From positions 1 through 12,069 of the forward strand of contig CAJTRC010000075.1 of assembly GCA_910578365.1 (NCBI GenBank): a stretch of DNA of 12,069 nt. The letters are read 5' to 3'. Source of the DNA: an uncultured Muribaculaceae bacterium. Its GTDB lineage: Bacteria > Bacteroidota > Bacteroidia > Bacteroidales > Muribaculaceae. Both the position numbers and the translations under genes were made by a program. The notes below the pieces were generated by a model. That model worked only from the letters and a program-made list of their open reading frames with translations, was not told the origin of the DNA and ran no database searches. Shown piece by piece: positions 5,779 to 12,056 of the stretch. Position 1 is the first letter of the stretch, and every line of letters starts with the position of its first letter.

Positions 5779-6728
5779 CAGTCGAATTTTTTACGGCGGA
5801 ACACAAAGTTGCGGCCCAGATATTTCTCGCGCACGACCGGGTTCTCGGCCAGTTCTTCGGAGGTACCCTGAAAGAGGATACGGCCGTCGAAAAGCAGGTA
5901 GGCGCGGTCGGTGATACTGAGGGTTTCGGGAGCGTTATGGTCTGTGATGAGTATGCCTATGTTTTTGTCTTTGAGCTTGTAAACTATTGTCTGAATATCT
6001 TCCACAGCTATAGGGTCGACACCCGCAAAGGGCTCGTCGAGCATTATGAACTTGGGGTCGATAGCCAGACAGCGCGCAATCTCGGTACGGCGTCGCTCGC
6101 CGCCCGAAAGCTGGTCGCCGAGGTTCTTGCGCACTTTTTCGAGGCGGAATTCGGCTATGAGGCTCTCGAGTTTGTCACGCTGGTATTCTTTTGATTTATC
6201 GGTCATCTGCAACACTGCACGTATGTTGTCTTCAACGCTGAGCTTGCGGAATACCGATGCTTCCTGAGCCAGATATCCTATACCGTGTTTGGCGCGGCGG
6301 TACACCGGGTATTTGGTAATCTCGAGGTCGTCGACGAATATACGGCCTTCGTTGGGCTGCACAAGGCCGGTGGTCATGTAGAAGGTGGTTGTCTTGCCGG
6401 CTCCGTTAGGGCCGAGCAGACCTACAATCTCGCCTTGTGTCACACTAATCGACACATGGTTTACCACTGTACGCTTGCCGTATTTCTTTACCAGATTGTC
6501 GGTGCGGAGTACCATCAGCTTGTCGTCGCCGGCTGTCGGCTCTACTTCGAGGCCCGCGCTGTTGCCGTCTACCACAAGTTCCTCGTTCACAACCTGTTGC
6601 TGCTCCATCCGGCCTTGTATATCCATGCCCGGCAGCGCCGCGGTGTCCGGAACTTTGAATTCCGGAGCGGGTATGTCGCGCTCCTGCCCGTCGCGGCGGT
6701 TACGGTCGATACGAAACGAGAATCCCAT
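5778..6728 (-). CDS. lptB: LPS export ABC transporter ATP-binding protein LptB, N-terminally extended
   Basis: Cytoplasmic ATPase of the LptB2FG transporter, which extracts lipopolysaccharide from the inner membrane and drives it along the Lpt bridge. All ABC motifs are present: Walker A GPNGAGKT (106-113), Q-loop Gln155 in YLAQEASVF, signature LSGGERRR (207-214), Walker B FIMLDEPFAGVD (227-238) and switch His264 in ITDHN. The core beginning MVLRTDNLVKKYG (from residue 72) is ordinary LptB of about 245 residues. The frame opens 71 residues earlier, and the ATG at 6728 shares one base with the udk stop (TAATG), the same coupling as at the other end of the gene. This supports translation of the extension, which is polar, acidic and probably disordered. 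An internal start at 6515 remains possible. Confidence 0.95.
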   Translation of the reverse strand: MGFSFRIDRNRRDGQERDIPAPEFKVPDTAALPGMDIQGRMEQQQVVNEELVVDGNSAGLEVEPTAGDDKLMVLRTDNLVKKYGKRTVVNHVSISVTQGEIVGLLGPNGAGKTTTFYMTTGLVQPNEGRIFVDDLEITKYPVYRRAKHGIGYLAQEASVFRKLSVEDNIRAVLQMTDKSKEYQRDKLESLIAEFRLEKVRKNLGDQLSGGERRRTEIARCLAIDPKFIMLDEPFAGVDPIAVEDIQTIVYKLKDKNIGILITDHNAPETLSITDRAYLLFDGRILFQGTSEELAENPVVREKYLGRNFVFRRKKFD

Positions 6729-7351
6729 TATTTCGAAGTTCTTAAGTTGAGTCGGCTCTCGATATAGTCGGTGAGCAGTCCTATGGCTACGACATTGCTG
6801 CCTCCCTGGGGCACGATAAGGTCGGCGTGGCGCTTCGACGGCTCGATGTATCGGTTGTGCATTGGCTTGAGCACTGCTTCGTAGCGGTCGATAACCATTT
6901 TCGGAGTCCGACCGCGTTCAATGCAGTCGCGGGCAATCACGCGTATAAGGCGGTCGTCGGCATCGGCGTCGACAAACACTTTCACATCCATCATCGAGCG
7001 GAGCACCTCGTCGTTGAGCACCAGAATACCTTCCACAATAACCACATCGCGCGGCTCCACATGCACCGTCTGCTCCTGGCGGGTGCATGTAAGGTAGCTG
7101 TAGGTAGGCATTTCCACTGCGCGGCCTTCCTTGAGGCAACGCAACTGCTCCACCAGCAGAGTCCACTCAATGGCATCCGGCTCGTCGAAATTCACTTTCG
7201 CACGCTCAGCCGGGTCGAGGTGGCTAAGGTCTTTGTAATACGAATCCTGCGGAATCACAGCCACTTCGCCTTGCGGAAGGGCTTTTATTATCTTGTTCAC
7301 GACGGTGGTCTTGCCCGACCCTGTGCCGCCTGCTATGCCGATTACTATCAT
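6728..7351 (-). CDS. udk: uridine kinase
   Basis: Pyrimidine salvage enzyme that phosphorylates uridine and cytidine to UMP and CMP using a nucleoside triphosphate (EC 2.7.1.48), cytosolic. The 207 residues match the family. The P-loop GGTGSGKT is at 8-15. The nucleoside-binding IPQDSYYKD follows (about 33-41), then NFDEPDAIEW (54-63). The Walker-B-like VIVEGIL is at 104-110, and the lid region RLIRVIARDCIERGR spans 134-148. The ATG at 7351 starts MIVIGIAGG, the standard N-terminus. It is the first gene of the leftward operon udk-lptB-lipoprotein, driven by the promoter at 7372-7402. Placing a salvage kinase before an LPS transporter gene is a matter of gene order; no functional link is implied by the sequence. 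Confidence 0.97.
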   Translation of the reverse strand: MIVIGIAGGTGSGKTTVVNKIIKALPQGEVAVIPQDSYYKDLSHLDPAERAKVNFDEPDAIEWTLLVEQLRCLKEGRAVEMPTYSYLTCTRQEQTVHVEPRDVVIVEGILVLNDEVLRSMMDVKVFVDADADDRLIRVIARDCIERGRTPKMVIDRYEAVLKPMHNRYIEPSKRHADLIVPQGGSNVVAIGLLTDYIESRLNLRTSK

Positions 7352-7371
7352 GTTATATCATTTTTAACGCA

Positions 7372-7402
7372 CGAAGTTACAAAAAAACAACTTAGACACA
7401 AA
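7372..7402 (-). promoter_or_regulatory. promoter of the udk-lptB operon
   Basis: On the minus strand -33 TTTG (7402-7399), 19-bp spacer, -7 TAACTTCG (7379-7372), one mismatch from TAnnTTTG. It lies 20 bp before the udk ATG at 7351. Confidence 0.7.
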
Positions 7403-7430
7403 GAATATTGCCGAAAAATTCGTAACTTCG
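7372..7430. promoter_or_regulatory. divergent -7 boxes forming a 9-bp inverted repeat
   Basis: CGAAGTTAC (7372-7380) and GTAACTTCG (7422-7430) are perfect reverse complements. Each contains TAACTTCG reading outwards, towards udk and towards the TetR gene, so the pair may be two mirrored promoters. The rightward box lacks a good -33 at 19-21 bp. The symmetry would also suit an autoregulating TetR protein, although 41 bp of spacer is wide for one operator. A weaker GCACA...TGTGC repeat (7430-7452) lies between the rightward box and the TetR ATG. Confidence 0.5.
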
Positions 7431-7468
7431 CACATTGAAAACGAAAGTGTGCAATAATTACGGACGAC

Positions 7469-8053
7469 ATGGTAGTAAAGACACGCGAAAAACTTATCGA
7501 GGTGGCCCGCCAGCTATTTGTTCACAAAGGCCTGGAGAACACCACTATGAACGATATAGCCAACGCCTCTGAGAAGGGGCGGCGCACCATTTATACCTAT
7601 TTCAGAAACAAAAAGGAAATTTACAACGCCGTAATCGAAGCCGAAGCCGACAAGATGACCGCCCAGCTCAAGGCCATCGCCTCCACCGGCGACCCCACAC
7701 CGATGCGCCTGCGCAACTTTCTGCTGTGCCGCCTCGAACAAGGAGCGCAAATCGGCTCTACCTATTCATCAATAAAATCACTGTTCAAGTTCGACCTGCG
7801 GCGCATGGAAAAGATTCGCCGCCTTGTCCACGACAAAGAAACTTCAATCTACAACAGCCTCATTGCCGAAGGAATAAATCAAGGGCACTTCGATGCCGAC
7901 CGTTGCCGGCAACTGAGCCTGTTTTTGTTGCGTTGCGTACAAGGTATGGACCTTGCCGAAATCGATGCCGGAGGCCACAACTCAATGGCTATAGCCCAGC
8001 ATGCTTTCGTTAATTTTATCCTTGACCACATAACCGTAACCAAACAAAAGTAA
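7469..8053 (+). CDS. TetR/AcrR-family transcriptional regulator
   Basis: A 194-residue DNA-binding protein. The TetR_N domain is clear: helix 1 REKLIEVARQLFVHKGLENT (6-25), then the helix-turn-helix TTMNDIANASEKGRRTIYTYF (25-45) and the usual FRNKKEIYNAVIE. The C-terminal part is helical, as expected for a ligand-binding dimer domain, without similarity that I can name. It ends 1 bp before the KAS III gene and is divergent from udk. TetR proteins usually repress neighbours and themselves; by location this one should control the following acyl-synthase gene and possibly fabG, with an acyl-CoA or acyl-ACP-type effector as a reasonable guess. The ATG at 7469 is the first in frame and begins MVVKTREKLIEVA. 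Confidence 0.9.
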   Translation: MVVKTREKLIEVARQLFVHKGLENTTMNDIANASEKGRRTIYTYFRNKKEIYNAVIEAEADKMTAQLKAIASTGDPTPMRLRNFLLCRLEQGAQIGSTYSSIKSLFKFDLRRMEKIRRLVHDKETSIYNSLIAEGINQGHFDADRCRQLSLFLLRCVQGMDLAEIDAGGHNSMAIAQHAFVNFILDHITVTKQK

Positions 8054-8054
8054 C

Positions 8055-8999
8055 ATGTACATCAACTCAACCGGATTCTACGTACCCGCCGAACGCGTTC
8101 CCAACAGTCACTTTCTGCCAATCAACGGACTCGACGACGAATGGATTGTAAAGCGCACCGGCATCCATACCCGCAGCAAATGCGCTCCCGGCGAAGACAG
8201 CAACACCATGGGCCTGGCCGCCATCGAAAACGCTCTGCCCTCATTGCCTTACGACATAAAAGACGTCGACCTTATAGTTAGCGCATGTTATTCGCCTTAC
8301 GACACCGTCGCCACCCTGGCACATGTAGCACAGCAACGCTACGGTATCGACGACGCAAAGGCCGTGTACGCATCCTCGGCATGCTCTTCGTTTGTAAACG
8401 GACTCGAAATAATCGAAGGTTACTTCGCCATGGGCAAAGCCACACGCGCGCTGCTCATATGCTCGGAACACAACAGCTACTACGCCAACGAGGCCGATCC
8501 CAAATGCGGACATCTGTGGGGCGACGCCGCCGTGGCATTCTTCATATCGGCAGAACCCGCCGCCAAAGGCGAACCGCAAATCAAAACTGTATACACACGC
8601 GGCCTTGGCAACATAAGCAAGGGCCCGGAAGGCGTGATTCTCCGACCCAAGGAATGCGGCATTGCGATGCCCGACGGACGCGACGTCTTCATCCACGCTT
8701 GCAAGTACATGATACAGGCTCTGAACGGAGTAACAGAACCCAACGGACTCACACCCGAAACTCTCGACTACATAATCTGCCATCAGGCCAACAAACGCAT
8801 TGTAGCCCAGGTAGCCCACCAGCTCGAACTCAGCGAAGACCACTTCCTCAACAACATCGACGAACTCGGAAACACCGGCTCGGCTTCAGCCGCGCTCGTC
8901 TTCGCCCAGAACCGCGCACTGTTCAAACCCGGGCAGAACATCGGTCTGACAGTGTTCGGCGGCGGCTATTCATGCGGCGCATTTTTGGTTACTATCTGA
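8055..8999 (+). CDS. beta-ketoacyl-ACP synthase III family protein (FabH-like paralogue)
   Basis: Condensing enzyme of the thiolase fold; FabH-type members join an acyl-CoA starter to malonyl-ACP. The triad is complete: Cys110 in YASSACSSF, His243 in CHQANKRI, Asn273 in GNTGSAS. The N-terminal DDEWIVKRTGIHTRS (27-41) and the C-terminal FGGGYSCGAFL are family-typical, and 314 residues is the normal length. Canonical FabH has Gly two residues after the active-site Cys (ACSGF); here it is Ser112. The housekeeping fabH of Bacteroidales usually sits beside plsX, so this is probably a second paralogue with its own starter preference (inference). It is 1 bp downstream of the TetR gene and 46 bp upstream of fabG. 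A specialised pathway such as aryl polyene synthesis is less likely, since no other pathway genes are nearby. Confidence 0.9.
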   Translation: MYINSTGFYVPAERVPNSHFLPINGLDDEWIVKRTGIHTRSKCAPGEDSNTMGLAAIENALPSLPYDIKDVDLIVSACYSPYDTVATLAHVAQQRYGIDDAKAVYASSACSSFVNGLEIIEGYFAMGKATRALLICSEHNSYYANEADPKCGHLWGDAAVAFFISAEPAAKGEPQIKTVYTRGLGNISKGPEGVILRPKECGIAMPDGRDVFIHACKYMIQALNGVTEPNGLTPETLDYIICHQANKRIVAQVAHQLELSEDHFLNNIDELGNTGSASAALVFAQNRALFKPGQNIGLTVFGGGYSCGAFLVTI

Positions 9000-9015
9000 T
9001 TTTTTAGTAACTTTG
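8984..9015 (+). promoter_or_regulatory. promoter of fabG
   Basis: -33 TTTG (8984-8987), 20-bp spacer, -7 TAACTTTG (9008-9015): a full match. The -33 lies inside the last codons of the KAS III gene, so fabG can be expressed independently of the TetR-KAS III pair. Confidence 0.85.
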
Positions 9016-9045
9016 CAGCCTGAAAACATAATAACATAAAAAATT

Positions 9046-9792
9046 ATGAAATTACTCGAAGGTAAGACCGCCCTCATCACCGGTGCGGCCCGTGGTATCG
9101 GCAAAGCCCTTGCCCTGAAATTCGCCGCCGAAGGCGCCAACATAGCATTCACCGACCTCGTTATCGACGAAAACGGTAAAGAAACCGAAGCCGAAATCGA
9201 AGCTCTCGGCGTAAAAGCCAAAGGTTACGCCTCGAACGCCGCCGACTTCCAGCAGACCAAGGATGTGGTTGAACAAGTGAAGAACGACTTCGGCAGTATC
9301 GACATTCTGGTTAACAACGCAGGCATAACCAAAGACGGCCTGATGATGCGCATGACCGAACAGCAGTGGGATGCCGTTATCGCCGTTAACCTCAAGAGCG
9401 CCTTCAACTTCATCAACGCAGTGCTGCCCATCATGCTCCGTCAGCGCAGCGGCTCCATCATCAACATGGCATCCGTAGTGGGCGTACACGGCAACGCCGG
9501 ACAGAGCAACTACGCCGCTTCGAAGGCCGGCCTGATTGCACTTGCCAAGAGCATCGCCCAGGAAGTGGGTTCGCGCGGCATCCGTGCCAACGCCATTGCC
9601 CCCGGCTTTATCGAAACTGCCATGACTGCCGCCCTGCCCGACGAAGTCCGCGCCGAATGGACCAAGAAAATTCCTCTGCGCCGCGGCGGCCAGGTGGAAG
9701 ACATCGCCAACGTGGCTACCTTCCTGGCTTCCGACATGGCCAGCTACGTTACCGGCCAGGTTATTCAGGTCGACGGCGGCATGAATATGTAA
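9046..9792 (+). CDS. fabG: 3-oxoacyl-[acyl-carrier-protein] reductase
   Basis: NADPH-dependent short-chain dehydrogenase that reduces 3-oxoacyl-ACP to 3-hydroxyacyl-ACP in fatty acid elongation (EC 1.1.1.100), cytosolic. The 248 residues are typical. The cofactor motif TGAARGIG is at 12-19 and NNAG at 90-93. The catalytic tetrad is Asn115 (VNLKSAF), Ser143 (NMASVVG), Tyr156 and Lys160 (YAASK). Also typical are APGFIETAM (185-193) and the C-terminal VTGQVIQVDGGMNM. It has its own promoter and a strong terminator, so it is a monocistronic unit behind the TetR-KAS III pair. Its codons are dominated by a few C-ending forms, like tpiA, which fits high expression and suggests the housekeeping FabG. 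Confidence 0.95.
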   Translation: MKLLEGKTALITGAARGIGKALALKFAAEGANIAFTDLVIDENGKETEAEIEALGVKAKGYASNAADFQQTKDVVEQVKNDFGSIDILVNNAGITKDGLMMRMTEQQWDAVIAVNLKSAFNFINAVLPIMLRQRSGSIINMASVVGVHGNAGQSNYAASKAGLIALAKSIAQEVGSRGIRANAIAPGFIETAMTAALPDEVRAEWTKKIPLRRGGQVEDIANVATFLASDMASYVTGQVIQVDGGMNM

Positions 9793-9811
9793 TCATCTCC
9801 GACATACCCAT

Positions 9812-9857
9812 AAAAATAACGGTTTTGCAAACGCAGAGCCGTTATTTTTTGTTTTTC
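9812..9857 (+). terminator. intrinsic terminator of fabG
   Basis: AAAAATAACGG (9812-9822) pairs with CCGTTATTTTT (9839-9849) around a 16-base loop that contains the palindrome TTTGCAAA. The T-run TTTTTTGTTTTTC (9845-9857) follows. This is one of the clearest terminators in the window. Confidence 0.93.
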
Positions 9858-9879
9858 TCAAAGATTTACGCTAACTTTA
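9848..9879 (+). promoter_or_regulatory. promoter of the DUF4290-rimM operon, overlapping the fabG terminator
   Basis: -33 TTTG (9848-9851) falls in the T-run of the fabG terminator. After a 20-bp spacer comes -7 TAACTTTA (9872-9879), one mismatch from TAnnTTTG. The ATG follows at 9899, leaving a leader of about 15 bases. Confidence 0.65.
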
Positions 9880-9898
9880 CATATTCAAATTCCTAAGC

Positions 9899-10483
9899 AT
9901 GCTTACATACACTACTCATCTTAAAAAACTCATACTGCCCGAATACGGCCGAAACATACAGCGTATGGTCGACCACTGCCTCACCATCGAGGACCGTCAG
10001 CAACGAACCGCATGCGCGCATACTATACACAAGGCCATGCTTACCCTTTTTCCGTCGCAGGAAAATCAGGAAAACTACCGCCGGAAACTATGGGACCATT
10101 TGGCTCTGATGAGCGACTTCAAACTCGACATCGACTGGCCCGTAGAAATAAGCCCCAGACCTGAGCCGGGAGCCGGACCCGACAAACTGACCTACCCCGC
10201 ACACACCGACCGCTGGCGCCAGTACGGCAACGAAGTCCGCATGCTTATCGACTGCGTGCTCGATATGCCCGAGGGAGACGAACGCGACACCCTGACAATG
10301 CTGCTGGCCAACCAGATGAAAAAACTATGCCTCGAAAACAATCCCGACGGCGTGGACGACGAAAAGGTTTTCAAAGACCTCTACTACATGTCGGACGGCA
10401 GAATCGAGATTTTTCCCGAGCAGATGAAACTATACGAATACAAACTCGCTCCGGTACAAGGCAAAAAGAAAAAGAAAAAATGA
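9899..10483 (+). CDS. DUF4290 family protein
   Basis: A 194-residue cytosolic protein. The N-terminal KLILPEYGRNIQRMVDHCL (9-27) is the signature by which I recognise DUF4290, a conserved Bacteroidetes family of unknown function. There is no signal peptide or membrane segment. The body is helical and rich in charged residues, with WDHLALMSDFKLDIDWP in the middle. The protein ends in a lysine run, GKKKKKK, encoded by an A-rich stretch. Its stop overlaps the rimM start by 4 bases (ATGA at 10480-10483). Coupling to rimM hints at a ribosome-related role, and a poly-lysine tail would suit RNA contact; both are inference. No function can be assigned. Confidence 0.85.
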   Translation: MLTYTTHLKKLILPEYGRNIQRMVDHCLTIEDRQQRTACAHTIHKAMLTLFPSQENQENYRRKLWDHLALMSDFKLDIDWPVEISPRPEPGAGPDKLTYPAHTDRWRQYGNEVRMLIDCVLDMPEGDERDTLTMLLANQMKKLCLENNPDGVDDEKVFKDLYYMSDGRIEIFPEQMKLYEYKLAPVQGKKKKKK

Positions 10484-11010
10484 TTACCGACGATATCCTC
10501 ACACCTATTGGCCACACCGTGAAACCCCACGGTATCGGAGGCGAAATCAACGCCGTGGTCGACGAGTGGGTCGACCTCGACTCGCTCAGCTGCCTGGTGA
10601 TGAAAGTCGACGGCATCAACGTGCCTTTCTATATTGACACATGGCGCAGCCGTGGCAGCGAGGCGGTGCTGATTAAGTTCGACCACGTCAGCGACGAGGC
10701 CGAGGCCGAAGCATACTGCGGTATGGAACTTATGGCTCTTTCGGCCGAATTGCCCGACGACGACAACGGCTGCGACGAAGCCGACGGGTTCTACGCCTCA
10801 GACTTCATTGGCTGGACCATACTCGACAACGGCCGCGAACTCGGCACCGCGGAGGATTTCGACGACTCCACCGAAAACCTGCTGCTGAGTGTGAAAACCT
10901 CCGGCGGCAAACATATATTCGTGCCCCTGGCCGACGAACTCGTGCTTGAGGCCGACCCCGCTGCCAGGCGCCTCGACATGGACCTGCCGGCAGGACTTTT
11001 TGAATTATAA
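10480..11010 (+). CDS. rimM: 16S rRNA processing protein RimM
   Basis: Assembly factor for the 30S subunit head that binds ribosomal protein S19 and supports 16S rRNA maturation. The 176 residues match the family. The N-terminal RimM domain (about 5-90) carries IGHTVKPHGIGGEI. An acidic linker (ELPDDDNGCDEADG) leads to the PRC-barrel domain (about 98-176), with YASDFIGWTI at its start, HIFVPLADELV in the middle and the closing LPAGLFEL. The ATG at 10480 overlaps the DUF4290 stop (ATGA), so termination-reinitiation is the likely coupling; the frame is open further upstream but there it is a shadow of DUF4290. RimM is not next to trmD or rpsP here. Confidence 0.92.
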   Translation: MITDDILTPIGHTVKPHGIGGEINAVVDEWVDLDSLSCLVMKVDGINVPFYIDTWRSRGSEAVLIKFDHVSDEAEAEAYCGMELMALSAELPDDDNGCDEADGFYASDFIGWTILDNGRELGTAEDFDDSTENLLLSVKTSGGKHIFVPLADELVLEADPAARRLDMDLPAGLFEL

Positions 11011-11033
11011 CCCAACCACCCCCCATTAACACA

Positions 11034-11342
11034 ATGGAATTCGACGACCAGAAAGCAATACAATTCATCCTCGACCGGCTCCCCGCCGAAGTTGCCGGGC
11101 GCTACGACGAGGACATGGTACAATACTTCATCGACACTCTGTTCGATTTCTATGAAGACAACGGCATGCTCGACATAGACCTCAACGACGACCCCGATGA
11201 AGCCGAAGCCCGCGAACGCCGTATGACTATCGACGGACTCGTAAAGATTCTTACTCACGATAAATTCTACAACTTCCTGCCCGACGACATCCCCCTGCTG
11301 CTCGATGCCGAAACTGCCTACGAATTAGAGCTTGACGACTGA
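11034..11342 (+). CDS. small acidic conserved Bacteroidales protein, function unknown
   Basis: A 102-residue protein with about 30 acidic against 8 basic residues, so it is strongly acidic. It begins MEFDDQKAIQFILDRLP and contains a helical YDEDMVQYFIDTLFDFYEDNG segment (24-44), an acidic stretch DLNDDPDEAE, and a second helical part to the C-terminus. I recall similar small acidic proteins in Bacteroides, but I know of no domain name or function. It has no signal peptide and should be cytosolic. The ATG at 11034 lies 23 bp after the rimM stop, and its own stop shares one base with the next ATG (TGATG at 11340-11344), so it belongs to the same operon. Acidic helical proteins of this size can act as adaptors or inhibitors; that is only a thought. 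Confidence 0.8.
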   Translation: MEFDDQKAIQFILDRLPAEVAGRYDEDMVQYFIDTLFDFYEDNGMLDIDLNDDPDEAEARERRMTIDGLVKILTHDKFYNFLPDDIPLLLDAETAYELELDD

Positions 11343-11932
11343 TGAACTTACTCAGGATTATACTTGTGTCGATGATTGCCTCGATGCCCGCAGCAATGAA
11401 TGCCGCCGCGCCCGAGGCTGTCGACCCCTTCGAACTTACTATCGATGAAAACCTGCTCCCACCTAAAACAGGCAACAAACAACGCGAAGCCCTGCGCCAG
11501 CGCATGAACTCCGTGTACAACGAATTGAACCGACTGAAATTCCAGGTATCAAAGAGCCACGACGGCCTGGTGGTGACAGCATCGATTCCTTGCTCCAGGC
11601 TCTTCGCCCCGAACGACTGCTCGGCAATAATGCCTCAGGCCGAAGAGCTGCTGAAGCCTTTTCTTGACTACGCCAATAATACCGCCGGCTACAAAATTGT
11701 AATTTCGGTTCACAGCGATGACACCGGTTCGGATGAGTACCGGTACAATATCACCGAAGCTCGCGCGAACCTGATTTGCGACTATTTTGAAAGCAAAGTA
11801 CCTCAGGCCGCGGCAAGCCAGACAATAATACCATACGGACTGGGCCACGAAGCCAAGCTGGCTGAAGACGACTCGATTAGAAACCGATCGCGCAACCGAC
11901 GTGTAGAAATAAACATAGTACCCGTAAAATAA
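11342..11932 (+). CDS. OmpA C-terminal-domain periplasmic protein
   Basis: A 196-residue exported protein. Residues 1-22 are a signal peptide (NLLRIILVSMIASMPAAMNA). After a helical stretch (about 45-68) an OmpA_C-like peptidoglycan-binding domain occupies about 80-194. Its markers are the VHSDDTGSDEYRYNITEARA segment (123-142), in place of the usual GHTDs.Gs..yN..LS..RA, then PYGLGHE and NRSRNRRVEINI. The key Asp and the Arg of the RA motif are kept, so diaminopimelate binding is plausible. There is no beta-barrel and no lipobox, so it is probably a soluble periplasmic peptidoglycan-associated protein. Two cysteines (84, 93) flank LFAPND and might form a disulfide. Its ATG shares one base with the stop of the preceding gene, making it the last gene of the DUF4290-rimM operon. 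Confidence 0.85.
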   Translation: MNLLRIILVSMIASMPAAMNAAAPEAVDPFELTIDENLLPPKTGNKQREALRQRMNSVYNELNRLKFQVSKSHDGLVVTASIPCSRLFAPNDCSAIMPQAEELLKPFLDYANNTAGYKIVISVHSDDTGSDEYRYNITEARANLICDYFESKVPQAAASQTIIPYGLGHEAKLAEDDSIRNRSRNRRVEINIVPVK

Positions 11933-11965
11933 GAGGGTGTTTAATAATAAATGTTAATTCCCGGC

Positions 11966-12056
11966 CGAAAATCACGTGGCGAATTTTGCTCTGAATTGAA
12001 GGAGCATAGCGAGCTATGTGACTGAAATGAAGAGCTAAAGGCGCCCGTGATTTTCG
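11966..12056. repeat. 91-bp near-palindrome with nested stems
   Basis: The outer arms CGAAAATCACG (11966-11976) and CGTGATTTTCG (12046-12056) are perfect complements. Moving inwards, GGCG (11978-11981) pairs with CGCC (12042-12045), TTT with AAA, GCTCT (11988-11992) with AGAGC (12031-12035), then the centre CATAGC/GCTATG (12005-12018). The unpaired segment between the last two stems is nearly repeated in direct orientation: CTGAATTGAAGGAGC (11991-12005) and CTGAAATGAAGAGC (12022-12035). It begins 33 bp after the OmpA-domain gene stop. It may act as a transcription terminator or RNA structure, or be an interspersed palindromic element; the window ends 13 bases later. Confidence 0.75.

Noticed and set aside
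5418..6194. 258-residue open frame on the plus strand
   Set aside because: It is antisense to the lipoprotein and LptB genes, both well supported; no recognisable motif.
6827..7438. 203-residue plus-strand frame
   Set aside because: It is antisense to udk, whose motifs are complete, and spans the divergent promoter region.
10327..10479. Upstream extension of rimM
   Set aside because: It reads DUF4290 in another frame; the ATG at 10480 gives a normal RimM length and an ATGA overlap.
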